A stretch of 64,000 nucleotides of DNA from Candidatus Nitrotoga sp. 1052 (lineage in GTDB: Bacteria; Pseudomonadota; Gammaproteobacteria; Burkholderiales; Gallionellaceae), in NCBI RefSeq assembly GCF_927312905.1, contig NZ_CAKMHQ010000030.1, positions 17,416 through 81,415 on the forward strand, given 5' to 3'. How positions within the stretch are numbered: the first letter of the stretch is position 1; each line of letters begins with the position of its first letter. Shown here piece after piece: positions 26,705 to 36,652 of this stretch. The notes under the pieces are model-generated. The model saw only the letters and a program-made list of their open reading frames with translations. It searched no databases and was not told the DNA's origin. A program made the translations under genes and the position numbers.

Positions 26705-27460
26705 TTACAAAGAGCAGAAAGTAAGGTTGAACGCTACATCCTGATCGTATAAGGCGCTCTTGGCTACATAATCGGCAGCAATGAAGCGAATATTAAGCAT
26801 GTATTTGTTGGCGCCGACTTCAGGAACGCACGGTAACGCTTTGTCCAAACTGACACGCAGCATTTGTGCTACGCGGCCACATTGCATTTGCTGAAAGCTA
26901 CCCTGGTGAGCAATGTAATGGAAGGCTTTTCCACTTTCGCGTAACAGCTTGAGGATGATTGCAAGGCCATCGCGTATGGGGAGCATGGGAGTTAGGCAAG
27001 TTTTTAGGTAATTGCGCCGCAGCATGGCATCCTGATGCAGCCAGTGATGGTAGGATGGCAAGTCAAATTCACAGGTTCCGCCAGGGATGCCGGCACGCTG
27101 CTTGATGCCCATTAGCCATTCGTTTTCGCGCAAGTGCTGGCCCACCTTGCCACTCATGTTTAACACGCCACTACTGGCGCATTCAATTTCATCGAGTACC
27201 GCATCCAGTGCTAATTCTGAAATTTCCGGGTTGTTGTGTAAAGCGGAAAGTTGTCGTTTTTGGCGTTCTAATTCTTGCAACAGATCAGATTTCAGGTCGG
27301 AACGGCTAGCGACTTCGAGGACCTCAAACAATACGCTCAGAGCAGCGTGATGGTCAATGGCGCTTGATCTTTCTGTAAAGCATAGCAACTTGGCATAAAG
27401 GTCCTCTAGGCGCAGTAAGGTGCGCATACGTTCATTGAGAGGGAAATCATAGCTAATCAC
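26705..27460 (-). CDS. zapD: Cell division protein ZapD
   Basis: FtsZ-bundling Z-ring factor (DUF1342). 251 residues, mostly helical, with ISYDFPLNERMRTLLRLEDL at the start and the conserved PIRDGLAIILKLLRESG and YMLNIRF near the end. Downstream yacG is 103 bases away, and the next upstream gene is coaE. Confidence 0.95.
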   Translation of the reverse strand: MISYDFPLNERMRTLLRLEDLYAKLLCFTERSSAIDHHAALSVLFEVLEVASRSDLKSDLLQELERQKRQLSALHNNPEISELALDAVLDEIECASSGVLNMSGKVGQHLRENEWLMGIKQRAGIPGGTCEFDLPSYHHWLHQDAMLRRNYLKTCLTPMLPIRDGLAIILKLLRESGKAFHYIAHQGSFQQMQCGRVAQMLRVSLDKALPCVPEVGANKYMLNIRFIAADYVAKSALYDQDVAFNLTFCSL

Positions 27461-27524
27461 AATGCTAGTGGGGGGATGAGTTTTCGTTAAAAAGAGGTCA
27501 ATATATTATGGTCATTATATATCG

Positions 27525-28151
27525 TCAACCAATTCCTGAGGAAATGGCTAGATAGTGTTGATGCAGTTTGGCTATCTGCTGGCGCAAAGCATCCAGATTA
27601 CCCTCATTTTGAATGATCTCATCAGCAAGCCGTAGCCGTTCGGCGCGCGTGATTTGAGATGCCATTATGGTACGCACTGTTTGCTCATCCAGCCCGCTAC
27701 GTTGCATGGTGCGCGCAATTTGGGTAGTTTCCGCGCAATCCACTACCAATGTGCGTTGCACCAACTCGCGGTAGTTATGCGTTTCAAATAATAGTGGAAT
27801 GACCAGCAACAGATAGGGAGATGCAAGAGTGCTGTTAATATTGGCATCGTCGACCTGCGTCAAAATTTGCGCACGGATAAGCGGGTGCAGAATAGCCTCC
27901 AGCTTCAGCTTGGCGGCATGATCAGAAAATATCAATTGACGCATGAACACCCTGTCCAATGCGCCACTGGCATCAATATAGTCATCTCCGAATGTCGTGC
28001 GGATCGCAGCGATGGCTATGCCACCGGATTGGGTCAACTGGTGTGAAATGACATCGCTATCGATGACTAACACACCACATTCTTTGAATAGTGAAGCTAC
28101 AGTACTCTTGCCGCTACCAATACCCCCGGTTAGTCCTACGCGATATATCAT
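27525..28151 (-). CDS. coaE: Dephospho-CoA kinase
   Basis: Last step of coenzyme A synthesis: phosphorylates the ribose 3'-hydroxyl of dephospho-CoA. 208 residues. P-loop GLTGGIGSGKST at residues 6-17, DSDVISHQL (CoA-side) and LVIPLLFE. The frame is open back to 28355 inside pilD, but ATG 28151 gives the normal N-terminus and overlaps the pilD stop as ATGA. Confidence 0.96.
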   Translation of the reverse strand: MIYRVGLTGGIGSGKSTVASLFKECGVLVIDSDVISHQLTQSGGIAIAAIRTTFGDDYIDASGALDRVFMRQLIFSDHAAKLKLEAILHPLIRAQILTQVDDANINSTLASPYLLLVIPLLFETHNYRELVQRTLVVDCAETTQIARTMQRSGLDEQTVRTIMASQITRAERLRLADEIIQNEGNLDALRQQIAKLHQHYLAISSGIG

Positions 28152-29020
28152 GGAATGCTGAACAGTTGCAGGTAGCCCTGCGTAAGTGGTTGTCCCCAGA
28201 ATAACGCAATCACGCCGCCGCCTGCCAAATACGGGCCAAAGGGAATAGGGACGTTGCGGCCAAGACGCGCCGCGATAATCAATGTAATGCCGACCACTGC
28301 GCCTACTATTGAAGAGAGCATAATAACCAGCGGTAGCATTTGCCAGCCCAGCCATGCGCCGATTGCCGCCAGTAGCTTGAAGTCACCATAACCCATGCCT
28401 TCTTTGCCGGTGGCGAGCTTGAATAGCCAATATATGCTCCATAGAGCTAGATACCCTGTGATTGCGCCGATGACGGCACTATTAATGTCAGTAAATGTGG
28501 CCGACAAATTAAACAGTAGACCCAGCCACAGAAGTGACAATGTAATGTCATCCGGCAGCAGTTGAGTATCAAGATCAATGCAGGTTAGTGCCAACAGCAT
28601 CCAGATAAACAACAACGCGGCCAAGGCAGCTAAACCGAAGCCGAAATGCCATGCGGCATAAGCGCTCAGAAGACCAGACACCGTTTCCACGATGGGATAC
28701 CGTGCCGAGATATGTGCGCTGCAATCCTTGCATTTGCCGCGTAGCAGCAAATAGCTGATGACCGGGATGTTTTCCAGCGCGCTTATCTTGTGGCCACAGT
28801 GCGGACAGGCGGAATGCGGCATGAACAAGTTGTAGGGCGGCACATTTTCTGGCTCGTTGCCGTTGAGCTCAGCGCATTGGTCGTGCCATTCACGCTCCAA
28901 CATCTTGGGTAGGCGATGAATTACTACATTTAGAAAACTGCCCACCAGCAGACCGGCAATGCCGCACAGAACAATGAAAAAAAACGGGATGCTTTGTAGT
29001 AATTCAACGAGTGCTGTCAT
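28148..29020 (-). CDS. pilD: Type IV prepilin peptidase/methyltransferase
   Basis: Inner-membrane aspartic protease that cleaves and N-methylates type IV prepilins and type II secretion pseudopilins. 290 residues. N-terminal GSFLNVVIHRLP, a cytoplasmic zinc site with C72, C75, C97, C100, and catalytic aspartates in CIDLDTQLLPD and GYGDFKLLAAIGAWLGW. pilB and pilC, often just upstream, are not present here. Confidence 0.97.
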   Translation of the reverse strand: MTALVELLQSIPFFFIVLCGIAGLLVGSFLNVVIHRLPKMLEREWHDQCAELNGNEPENVPPYNLFMPHSACPHCGHKISALENIPVISYLLLRGKCKDCSAHISARYPIVETVSGLLSAYAAWHFGFGLAALAALLFIWMLLALTCIDLDTQLLPDDITLSLLWLGLLFNLSATFTDINSAVIGAITGYLALWSIYWLFKLATGKEGMGYGDFKLLAAIGAWLGWQMLPLVIMLSSIVGAVVGITLIIAARLGRNVPIPFGPYLAGGGVIALFWGQPLTQGYLQLFSIP

Positions 29021-29404
29021 GGTTGTCCAAGATACAAATATGCAATTTTTTACAAAGTAACACGAATTAAGGCGAGTGATGTAGGAAGTAGATCATTCAT
29101 CCAGTGCTGCGCATTGATTAAAAACGGTTTTTTTAAACTTAGTAATCACAAACTTTTTAGTGACTCCGATTATCATAATTTGCAGTTTCCTATTGGAGGT
29201 GAATTTTAGAGGTGCCCTTGAGCGGGTAAGGGAAAATAAATGAGCGTTTTTCCGTAGCTTGCTATTACTACCGGTTGATAACAGCTCCGATGAGGAGAAG
29301 TCTATCCCATTGTTTCGGACAAAGTGTCACGCCAACTACTTGTTTATTTATATCTATTGGAAGAGCAAGGCAGCTTCAACAGGTAATTGCGGTATAGCTT
29401 TTAA
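29021..29404. other. Intergenic region, nothing recognised
   Basis: About 380 A/T-rich bases upstream of pilD and downstream of the antiporter gene. No gene, RNA, IS end or clear promoter pair was found. Confidence 0.5.
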
Positions 29405-31375
29405 TTATCCCTCGCGCAAGTGTTTTTTCGCCGCTGCCAGTGGCCTTGGTTGACCGAGTAGTACCAGTATGTCACCAGCTTTCATTATCATATTGCCAGC
29501 AGGTTGATTGCCGCGCACGTTGTGGCGGCGTACCGCATTTACTTCCACATTTAATTTGGCCAGATTAATTTCATCAAGCGTCTTGCCCACGGCGGCATCG
29601 CGTTCTCCCAGCAACACGCTATGGAAGCGCGGCTGTAAGTTTTCTGTGGCTTCACCTACTGCATTCGCAGCAGTGCGAAAGTAGGTGCTGAACATGCTAT
29701 AGCGGCGCGCTCGGTTTTCCTGAAGGCGGCGGACGACGCGGTTGAGTGGCACGCCAGACATCAGCAGTGCTTGCGACGCAAGCATTACGCTGCCTTCAAG
29801 AACATCCGCCACAACTTCGGCTGCTCCAGCTTGTTTGAGTGCCTCGATATGGGTCTCGTCCGCACTTCGAACCACCACAGGTAAGTCAGGGCGCAGTTCA
29901 TTAACTAGGTGTAAAATTTTGAGCGCGGAGTGAGTGTCGTTGTAAGTGACAACCAGAGTTTTTGCGCGCATTAACCCGGCCGCCAAAAGCACTTCGCGCT
30001 TGGCGGCATCACCATACACCACGTTTTCACCCGCTGCCGCGGCCTCATGTACACGGCGTGAGTCGAGATCGAGCACGATGAATTGAACATTTTCCTGCTT
30101 CATAAAACGCGCCAGCGACTGCCCACTTCGACCGTAGCCGCAAATAATGATGTTTGCATCGGCGGATATGCTTTGCACTGCTATCTGATGTATCTGCATG
30201 GCGCGGCTCATCCATTCGGAGGGCGCAATGCGCCGCACAATAGCTTCGGTATGCTGGATTAGAAAAGGCGCGGCCAGCATGGAGAGAAGCATGGTGTCCA
30301 GGATAATTTGTACTGCTGCGGGAGATAGCAGATTCACCCCGCCCGCCAGGGTTAATAGCACGAAGCCGAATTCACCGGCTTGCGCCAATCCCAAGCTACT
30401 ACGAATCGCGACCCCCCAATCACCGGCAAACCTGCGCACCAATAACGCCACTACAGAAAATTTAATCAGCAGTAAGCAAAGCAGCATCAGAAGTACCCAG
30501 CCAATATTGACAAACATTTCACCGAGATCCAGCATCATGCCCACAGTAACGAAAAACAGACCCATTAGTACATCACGGAACGGTTTTATGTCATCTTCAA
30601 CTTGATAGCGGTACTCAGTCTCAGCAATCAAAATGCCGGCCACAAATGCACCCAGTGCCAGCGATAGCCCAACTAATTCAGTGAAATAGGCAAGGCCCAG
30701 TGTGATAAAAAGTACGTTGAGCATAAATAGCTCGGAAGATTTTTGCCGCGCCACAACATGAAACCAAGATCGCATCACGCGCTGGCCGAATACCAGCAGC
30801 ACAGCTAGCACTAATGTGGCTTTAAGCAGTGCAAGGGAGAGAGTGAACGGTAGGTCGCTTGGTGGACTTGCCAAAGCCGGAATAATGATGAGCAGCGGCA
30901 CTACAGCTAAATCCTGAAATAGCAATACACCAATGATCTGCTGGCCATGCGGTGCACTCATGGCGGCCCGCTCGACAAGCATTTTGCTTACAATAGCGGT
31001 GGATGACATCGCCAGCACACAGCCCATAGCTAAGCTTGCACGCCAATCAAATCCTGCCAGCCACCCAGCTGTCATAATCAACAAAAGAGTTACCATTACT
31101 TGCGCGCCACCAAGGCCGAAGACCGTGCGTTTCATCTTGTGGAGACGCGCAAGGCTGAATTCAAGGCCGATGCTGAACATTAGGAATACCAGGCCGAATT
31201 CCGCCAAATGACGAGTGCCTGGTGTATCCGGTATCCAGCCCAGCGCATGCGGACCGATCAGAATGCCTACGGTCAGGTAGCCTAGTACAACAGGCAAGTG
31301 CAACACACGGCATGCAACCACCACACCCACGGCAACGGCAAGCAAAATTAGAACGAGTTGTAGCGAATTGGTCAT
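29405..31375 (-). CDS. CPA2-family cation/proton antiporter with TrkA domains (Kef-like)
   Basis: Membrane exchanger of K+ or Na+ for H+. 656 residues from ATG 31375; the frame is open 45 codons further but that extension is Cys/Ser-rich, non-hydrophobic and overlaps an IS3 relic region. About 12 membrane helices (to residue ~380), then an RCK/TrkA-N domain with the nucleotide site IIICGYGRSGQSLARF and a TrkA-C domain (VNAVRRHNVRGNQPAGNMIM). Closest in layout to KefB/KefC and YbaL; glutathione gating is not evident. No strong ribosome site before the chosen start. Confidence 0.92.
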   Translation of the reverse strand: MTNSLQLVLILLAVAVGVVVACRVLHLPVVLGYLTVGILIGPHALGWIPDTPGTRHLAEFGLVFLMFSIGLEFSLARLHKMKRTVFGLGGAQVMVTLLLIMTAGWLAGFDWRASLAMGCVLAMSSTAIVSKMLVERAAMSAPHGQQIIGVLLFQDLAVVPLLIIIPALASPPSDLPFTLSLALLKATLVLAVLLVFGQRVMRSWFHVVARQKSSELFMLNVLFITLGLAYFTELVGLSLALGAFVAGILIAETEYRYQVEDDIKPFRDVLMGLFFVTVGMMLDLGEMFVNIGWVLLMLLCLLLIKFSVVALLVRRFAGDWGVAIRSSLGLAQAGEFGFVLLTLAGGVNLLSPAAVQIILDTMLLSMLAAPFLIQHTEAIVRRIAPSEWMSRAMQIHQIAVQSISADANIIICGYGRSGQSLARFMKQENVQFIVLDLDSRRVHEAAAAGENVVYGDAAKREVLLAAGLMRAKTLVVTYNDTHSALKILHLVNELRPDLPVVVRSADETHIEALKQAGAAEVVADVLEGSVMLASQALLMSGVPLNRVVRRLQENRARRYSMFSTYFRTAANAVGEATENLQPRFHSVLLGERDAAVGKTLDEINLAKLNVEVNAVRRHNVRGNQPAGNMIMKAGDILVLLGQPRPLAAAKKHLREG

Positions 31376-31437
31376 GTGCGTATCGAATAAATGAGCTGGT
31401 TCATCATTGGCGCTACTACACCCGAATGTAGGCAATA

Positions 31438-31595
31438 CAGGAGATAACCGAATACATTGAGATCTTTTACAACTGGCAGTGGAAACAGGCCCGCTTTGGC
31501 TACTTGTCACCCACTGCTTTCACGCAGCGATATTATGAAAACAGCCTGCTCTTTAACCTTAACCCGTTGGACTCGACCATTGCTAACCGATTTCA
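31438..31595 (+). mobile_element. IS3-family transposase tail and terminal repeat (second relic)
   Basis: EITEYIEIFYNWQWKQARFG then YLSPTAFTQRYYENSLLFN is the C-terminus of an IS3-type OrfB (rve_3 region). The frame continues past the normal stop to 31629, through a 28-base terminal repeat at 31568-31595 (TGGACTCGACCATTGCTAAC onward), because a mutation removed the stop. It is clearly the same element as 24960-25073 but diverged. It lies between the antiporter gene and the tRNA operon promoter. Confidence 0.8.
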
Positions 31596-31788
31596 ATCGA
31601 CCATCGTGGGGATTGCTCGCAGAGGATGAGTCATCGACACGTGCTGTTCCAGTTGGATATAACTGAACAGATCCATCCATCGGTTGAACATCTATTGCTC
31701 GCATCGATATTGCTCTGCTTTTACAATGACGCAATTTTACCAGACCGGGAATAATGGTGGGGTTTTCCAATGAGTCTGCTAAGTACCT

Positions 31789-31817
31789 TTGACAAGGGGG
31801 GCGGAAATATGGATAAT
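31789..31817 (+). promoter_or_regulatory. Promoter of the tRNA-Tyr/tuf operon
   Basis: Perfect TTGACA (31789-31794), a 17-base spacer, then GATAAT (31812-31817), ending 14 bases before tRNA-Tyr. Confidence 0.8.
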
Positions 31818-31831
31818 CATGGGTTCCGTTT

Positions 31832-31916
31832 GGAGGGATTCCCGAGCGGTTAAAGGGATCAGACTGTAAATCTGACGGCTCTGCCTTCGAAGGTTCGAAT
31901 CCTTCTCCCTCCACCA
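31832..31916 (+). tRNA. tRNA-Tyr (GTA)
   Basis: 85 bases with long variable arm. GGAGGGA acceptor pairs with TCCCTCC; anticodon loop CTGTAAA; T arm GGTTCGAATCC; CCA encoded. First of three tandem tRNAs before tuf. Confidence 0.97.
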
Positions 31917-32019
31917 AATTTTTGTTTTTAAAGTTTATTTTTAAGTTTGGCGGTTAAATTTGACTAGGCTGGGTGGTGCGGTTATTGCTTAGTTACATGT
32001 CATTTTGGCGGCAAAGTGC

Positions 32020-32093
32020 GCGGGTGTAGCTCAATGGTAGAGCAGAAGTTTTCCAAACTTACGACGAGGGTTCGATTCCCTTCACCCGCTCCA
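32020..32093 (+). tRNA. tRNA-Gly (TCC)
   Basis: GCGGGTG acceptor pairs with CACCCGC; anticodon TCC in TTTCCAA; T arm GGTTCGATTCC; encoded CCA. Confidence 0.97.
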
Positions 32094-32103
32094 GTTTGAG
32101 TTG

Positions 32104-32178
32104 GCCCATGTGGCTCAGTGGCAGAGCACTCCCTTGGTAAGGGAGAGGTCGCGGGTCCGATTCCCGCCATGGGCACCA
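32104..32178 (+). tRNA. tRNA-Thr (GGT)
   Basis: GCCCATG acceptor pairs with CATGGGC; anticodon GGT in TTGGTAA with stem CTCCC/GGGAG; encoded CCA. 10 bases after tRNA-Gly. Confidence 0.97.
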
Positions 32179-32229
32179 CATAATTATGTTGAGATTCTTT
32201 TGTTAATTCGGTGTTGATGAGGAAAAATC

Positions 32230-33420
32230 ATGGCAAAGAGTAAATTTGAGCGTACCAAGCCGCACATAAATGTAGGCACGATTGGTCACGTTGATCATGG
32301 CAAAACCACCCTGACTGCAGCGATTACCACAGTGCTGTCCAAGAAATTTGGCGGCGAGGCTAAAGCCTATGACCAGATTGACGCAGCGCCGGAAGAAAAG
32401 GCGCGCGGCATCACCATTAACACCGCTCACGTCGAGTATGAAACGGCTGGCCGTCACTACGCCCACGTAGACTGTCCTGGTCATGCGGATTACATTAAAA
32501 ACATGATTACCGGTGCTGCGCAGATGGACGGCGCTATCTTGGTAGTGTCTGCCGCCGATGGCCCCATGCCGCAAACGCGAGAACATATTCTGTTGGCGCG
32601 TCAAGTGGGCGTACCCTACATCATCGTCTACATGAATAAGGCCGACATGGTGGATGACCCTGAGCTGCTCGAGCTGGTCGAAATGGAAGTGCGTGAACTT
32701 CTTACCAAATACGACTTTCCTGGTGACGATACCCCGATTATCATTGGTAGTGCGCTCAAGGCCTTGCAGGGTGACCAGTCCGAAATTGGCGAACCTTCCA
32801 TCTTTCGTTTGGCCGAGGCGCTTGATGCCTACATACCTCAGCCTATGCGCGTCATGGACGGCGCCTTCCTGATGCCCGTCGAAGACGTCTTCTCCATCTC
32901 CGGCCGTGGCACCGTGGTGACTGGCCGGGTGGAGCGTGGCGTCGTCAAAGTGGGCGAAGAAATTGAAATCATCGGCCTCAAGCCCACTATTAAAACCATC
33001 TGTACCGGCGTGGAAATGTTCCGCAAGCTGCTCGACCAAGGTCAGGCTGGCGATAACGTTGGGATACTGTTACGTGGCACCAAGCGTGAAGAAGTCGAAC
33101 GAGGTCAAGTTCTGGCCAAGCCTGGCTCCATTACCCCGCATACCAAATTTTCAGCCGAAATCTACGTTCTCAGCAAAGACGAAGGTGGTCGTCACACCCC
33201 ATTCTTCCAAGGCTACCGTCCGCAATTCTACTTCCGAACTACCGACGTAACGGGTGCGGTTGAACTGCCGGCTGGCACTGAAATGGTGATGCCGGGAGAC
33301 AACGTGTCGGTGACGGTGAACTTGATTGCGCCAATCGCGATGGAAGAAGGTCTGCGTTTCGCGATACGTGAAGGTGGTCGCACCGTTGGTGCCGGTGTGG
33401 TAGCTAAGGTGATTGAGTAG
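32230..33420 (+). CDS. tuf: Elongation factor Tu (copy 1)
   Basis: GTPase that delivers aminoacyl-tRNA to the ribosome. 396 residues: G1 GHVDHGKT (19-26), G3 DCPGH, G4 NKAD, and the kirromycin/EF-Ts domains complete. GAGG lies before ATG. It is co-transcribed with the three upstream tRNAs, the classical tufB position. The protein is identical to the copy at 48766-49956, and the DNA appears identical from a few bases before ATG to the stop codon, where this copy has TAG and the other TAA. Confidence 0.99.
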   Translation: MAKSKFERTKPHINVGTIGHVDHGKTTLTAAITTVLSKKFGGEAKAYDQIDAAPEEKARGITINTAHVEYETAGRHYAHVDCPGHADYIKNMITGAAQMDGAILVVSAADGPMPQTREHILLARQVGVPYIIVYMNKADMVDDPELLELVEMEVRELLTKYDFPGDDTPIIIGSALKALQGDQSEIGEPSIFRLAEALDAYIPQPMRVMDGAFLMPVEDVFSISGRGTVVTGRVERGVVKVGEEIEIIGLKPTIKTICTGVEMFRKLLDQGQAGDNVGILLRGTKREEVERGQVLAKPGSITPHTKFSAEIYVLSKDEGGRHTPFFQGYRPQFYFRTTDVTGAVELPAGTEMVMPGDNVSVTVNLIAPIAMEEGLRFAIREGGRTVGAGVVAKVIE

Positions 33421-33498
33421 CGGCGGCAAAAGGGGTGGGGAGGTGTTCAAATGCGGATTCTTCACCTTGATTGGTTTGCAATTCCCATTTAAAAAATT

Positions 33499-33574
33499 AG
33501 GCCAGTAGCTCAATTGGTAGAGTATCGGTCTCCAAAACCGAGGGTTGGGGGTTCGAAACCCTCCTGGCCTGCCA
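33499..33574 (+). tRNA. tRNA-Trp (CCA)
   Basis: AGGCCAG acceptor pairs with CTGGCCT; anticodon CCA in CTCCAAA; T arm GGTTCGAAACC; encoded CCA. Conserved position between tuf and secE. Confidence 0.97.
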
Positions 33575-33607
33575 GTTAAATTATCAGGAAAGACGGACAG
33601 ATTGCGC

Positions 33608-33952
33608 ATGGCGGATAAAATTAAATTGGTTGTCGCGTTTATGTTCGTTGCGGCGGGCATTGCTGGGTTTTATGCTTTGCACGAAAGCGCTGCGGTGGTA
33701 AAGCTTGCAGCGATATTGTTTGGGTTTTCGTTGGCTGCTGCTGTAGTTTGGACGACCGAACCGGGCAAGCGTCTATTCGCGTTCGGTACAGAATCTGTAG
33801 CGGAAGCAAAGCGCGTGGTATGGCCGTCGCGTAAAGAAACGGTGCAGACGACAGGAGTGGTGTTACTGTTCGCGGTTGTAATGGCACTATTTTTGTGGGC
33901 AGTTGATGCCAGCTTGTTGTTGGTGGTTAATAAATTAATGGGGCGTGAATAA
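33608..33952 (+). CDS. secE: Preprotein translocase subunit SecE
   Basis: Essential clamp of the SecYEG channel. 114 residues: two N-terminal helices, the amphipathic [20 protein letters not shown] signature, and a final membrane helix, as in the three-helix gammaproteobacterial/betaproteobacterial form. ATG 33608 is preferred to the more upstream open frame, which runs into tRNA-Trp. Its TAA overlaps the nusG ATG region (GAATAATG). Confidence 0.96.
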   Translation: MADKIKLVVAFMFVAAGIAGFYALHESAAVVKLAAILFGFSLAAAVVWTTEPGKRLFAFGTESVAEAKRVVWPSRKETVQTTGVVLLFAVVMALFLWAVDASLLLVVNKLMGRE

Positions 33953-34485
33953 TGTCCAAGCGTTGGTATGTGGTTCATACGTACTCACAGTTTGAAAAAT
34001 ACGTGCAGCGTGCATTGCCGGAGCGCATTCAACGCGCGGGTTTGGAAGATCAGTTCGGCCAGATATTGGTGCCGGTGGAAGAGGTTGTGGAACTGAAGTC
34101 GGGCCAGAAGAGCATTAGCGAGCGTAAATTCTTCCCGGGCTATGTGCTGGTAGAGATGGAAATGACCGACGAAAGCTGGCATCTCGTTAAGAGTACACCC
34201 AAGGTTACTGGATTTTTGGGTGGTTCGGCAATGAAACCTACTCCCATTAGCGAAAAAGAAGTGCAAAATATAATGCACCAGATGCAGACCGGGGTGGAAA
34301 AGCCGAGACCCAAGGTATTATTTGAAGTGGGTGAAGCGGTGCGTGTCAAGGATGGTCCATTCACTGATTTCCACGGTATGGTGGAAAACGTCAATTATGA
34401 TAAGAACAAGTTGCGGGTAGCGGTGACTATTTTTGGCCGCTCAACACCTGTGGAGTTGGATTTCGGTCAAGTTGAAAAAGCTTAG
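33952..34485 (+). CDS. nusG: Transcription termination/antitermination factor NusG
   Basis: Binds RNA polymerase and couples it to Rho or the ribosome. 177 residues: NGN domain beginning [30 protein letters not shown], and a KOW domain with [18 protein letters not shown]. The ATG overlaps the secE stop. Confidence 0.98.
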   Translation: MSKRWYVVHTYSQFEKYVQRALPERIQRAGLEDQFGQILVPVEEVVELKSGQKSISERKFFPGYVLVEMEMTDESWHLVKSTPKVTGFLGGSAMKPTPISEKEVQNIMHQMQTGVEKPRPKVLFEVGEAVRVKDGPFTDFHGMVENVNYDKNKLRVAVTIFGRSTPVELDFGQVEKA

Positions 34486-34506
34486 GGCGGAGGGTTAAAG
34501 ATGAAT

Positions 34507-34541
34507 GGAGAAGGGAGGGCCGATTGCAGGCACCCTTCTCC
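34507..34541 (+). terminator. Hairpin between nusG and rplK
   Basis: Perfect 9-bp stem GGAGAAGGG / CCCTTCTCC with a 17-base loop, followed by a T/C-rich tract. Likely a partial terminator or processing site before the ribosomal genes. Confidence 0.55.
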
Positions 34542-34615
34542 TGTTCTTCTTTCTCCTTTCTGTATTAATCGGGGAGAGCGCAATAGCGTTCGCTTGAACC
34601 CATAGGGAGAGTGTT

Positions 34616-35047
34616 GTGGCAAAGAAAATCATAGGTTTTATCAAGTTGCAAGTTCCTGCCGGTAAGGCAAACCCCAGTCCGCCTATCGGTCCGGCGCTAG
34701 GCCAGCGTGGGCTGAATATCATGGAGTTTTGCAAGGCTTTTAACGCACAGACTCAGGGCGTAGAACCGGGATTGCCAATCCCGGTGGTTATTACAGCTTA
34801 TGCGGACAAAAGTTTTACTTTTATTATGAAGACTCCGCCTGCGACCATTCTGATTAAGAAGGCTGCTGGTGTGCAAAAGGGTAGTCCTAAGCCGCATACA
34901 GACAAGGTTGGCAAGTTGACTCGTAAACAGGCAGAAGAAATTGCAACAACCAAGATGCCCGATCTGACCGCCACCGACATGGATGCGGCGGTGCGCACTA
35001 TTGCCGGTAGCGCGCGCAGTATGGGTATTGTTGTGGAGGGCGTATAA
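34616..35047 (+). CDS. rplK: 50S ribosomal protein L11
   Basis: uL11, at the GTPase-associated centre and needed for stringent activation of RelA. 143 residues; GTG start. [20 protein letters not shown] and the C-terminal rRNA-binding [11 protein letters not shown] are typical. rplA follows one base after the stop. Confidence 0.98.
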   Translation: MAKKIIGFIKLQVPAGKANPSPPIGPALGQRGLNIMEFCKAFNAQTQGVEPGLPIPVVITAYADKSFTFIMKTPPATILIKKAAGVQKGSPKPHTDKVGKLTRKQAEEIATTKMPDLTATDMDAAVRTIAGSARSMGIVVEGV

Positions 35048-35048
35048 C

Positions 35049-35744
35049 ATGGCACATATTTCTAAGCGTTATAAGGCGCTGGTTGCTAAAGTTGACCGTA
35101 ACAAGCTGTATGCGATGAATGAGGCGCTGAATCTGGCAAAAGAAACTGCTAAGGCCAAGTTCGATGAGTCTATCGACATCGCAATCAATTTGGGCATAGA
35201 TGCACGCAAGTCCGATCAATTGGTGCGTGGCGCTGTGGTGTTACCTAAGGGAACTGGCAAGACTGTGCGCATCGCTGTGTTCGCTCAAGGTGCTAAGGCT
35301 GAAGAAGCCAAGTCTGCTGGTGCGGATGTGGTAGGCTTCGAAGACTTGGCGGAAAGTATCAAGGCCGGCAATATGGATTTCGATGTGGTGATAGCCTCTC
35401 CTGATGCTATGCGCATCGTTGGTCAATTAGGTCAGATTCTTGGTCCGCGTGGCTTGATGCCTAACCCTAAAGTGGGTACGGTTTCCGTTGATGTGGCTGG
35501 TGCCGTGAGGAATGCCAAGGCTGGTCAGGTGCAGTACCGTACCGACAAGAATGGCGTTGTGCAGTGCACCATTGGACGTGCTTCGTTCACGCCAGAAGCG
35601 CTGCGTGAAAATTTGTTGGCGCTGGTCGATGCCTTAAACAAGGCCAGGCCAGCTGCTGCCAAGGGCGTATACCTAAAGAAGGTGTCTGTCTCCAGTACTA
35701 TGGGTGTGGGTATTCGCATTGAGCAGGCCAGTTTGGCAGGATAA
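35049..35744 (+). CDS. rplA: 50S ribosomal protein L1
   Basis: uL1 of the mobile stalk near the E site; in E. coli it represses its own rplK-rplA mRNA. 231 residues from ATG 35049; the open frame from 34983 lies within rplK and is not used. [15 protein letters not shown] signature present. Confidence 0.98.
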   Translation: MAHISKRYKALVAKVDRNKLYAMNEALNLAKETAKAKFDESIDIAINLGIDARKSDQLVRGAVVLPKGTGKTVRIAVFAQGAKAEEAKSAGADVVGFEDLAESIKAGNMDFDVVIASPDAMRIVGQLGQILGPRGLMPNPKVGTVSVDVAGAVRNAKAGQVQYRTDKNGVVQCTIGRASFTPEALRENLLALVDALNKARPAAAKGVYLKKVSVSSTMGVGIRIEQASLAG

Positions 35745-35894
35745 TTCCTTTTACCCTTTCTCTAAGCTATGAAAAAGTGACAGCTGTTTTCTATGGCAAT
35801 TGAAAGCTGAGGAGTGGTGCAATTACAAATTGTGCGGCATGATTGATTAGTTTGTCATGTTGTTTACAGGCTTTGAACTGCTGGCATATTGGCA

Positions 35895-36030
35895 GATTGT
35901 CAAAGACCGTAGGTATCCGATAGGGTTTAATGAAGGGGCATTGTATGGCGGCAGCAATATCATTATTTCTGCTCGCAGTTCCCTGACGCCTACGTAGATG
36001 GTGTGCCCACGAGCAGGAGAGATGTTGTTT
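35895..36030 (+). ncRNA. Ribosomal protein L10 leader
   Basis: Between rplA and rplJ. CAAAGACCGTAGG (about 35901-35913) pairs with CCTACG…GGT (about 35988-36002), the arrangement of the L10 leader (Rfam L10_leader), which the L10-L7/L12 complex binds to control rplJL translation. Boundaries are approximate. Confidence 0.7.
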
Positions 36031-36107
36031 CCTAGCTTAAGGACGCGGTTGTTAACGATGGATCGTCGAGCTTCGGTTTGGTGATTCAATTGAAGATGGA
36101 GAATGAT

Positions 36108-36611
36108 TTGGGTCTTAATCTGCAAGAAAAACAAGCAATAGTAGCTGAAGTTAACGCACAAGTGATGCAGGCTCAGACTATTGTCTTGGTAGAGCACCGC
36201 GGCATTGCAGTTAGCGACATTACTAAATTGCGTGCAACTGCGCGCAAATCTGGGGTGTACTTTCGCGTGCTAAAAAACACATTGGCGCGCCGCGCTGTGC
36301 ATGGCACTCCATTTGAAGCTTTGGCGGAAAAAATGGTTGGTCCATTAGCATATAGTATTAGCGCCGACCCCGTCGCGGCAGCAAAAATAGTGCATGAATT
36401 TGCCAAGACGAACGGCAAGCTAGTAATCAAGGCAGGCGCAATGGTTGGTTCTTTGATGTCTGCGGAGCAGGTCGCTGTGCTGGCTGCTATCCCGAGCCGG
36501 AATGAGTTGATCGCACGTTTGATGGCGACCATGAATGCTGCAACCAGCACTTTCGTGCGTGGCTTGGCTGCTATCCGCGATAAGAAGGAAGCCGAAACGG
36601 CTGCCGCTTAA
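36108..36611 (+). CDS. rplJ: 50S ribosomal protein L10
   Basis: uL10, the stalk base that carries L7/L12 dimers. The TTG at 36108 is taken as start: GGAG ends 6 bases before it and it gives the family N-terminus (M)[14 protein letters not shown], 167 residues. The ATG at 36096 lies on the Shine-Dalgarno itself. The C-terminal helix for L7/L12 ([20 protein letters not shown]) is present. Confidence 0.96.
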   Translation: MGLNLQEKQAIVAEVNAQVMQAQTIVLVEHRGIAVSDITKLRATARKSGVYFRVLKNTLARRAVHGTPFEALAEKMVGPLAYSISADPVAAAKIVHEFAKTNGKLVIKAGAMVGSLMSAEQVAVLAAIPSRNELIARLMATMNAATSTFVRGLAAIRDKKEAETAAA

Positions 36612-36652
36612 CGCTCTTATCAAACTTTTTGAATTAACATTAGGAGAGCAAC

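Noticed and set aside
29259..29453. 64-codon plus frame upstream of pilD
   Set aside because: No ribosome site, no family, and it runs into the antiporter gene on the opposite strand.
32203..33039. Long minus-strand open frame opposite tuf, repeated opposite the second tuf
   Set aside because: A shadow of the highly biased tuf codons; identical only because tuf is identical, with His/Asp-rich composition unlike real proteins and no ribosome site.
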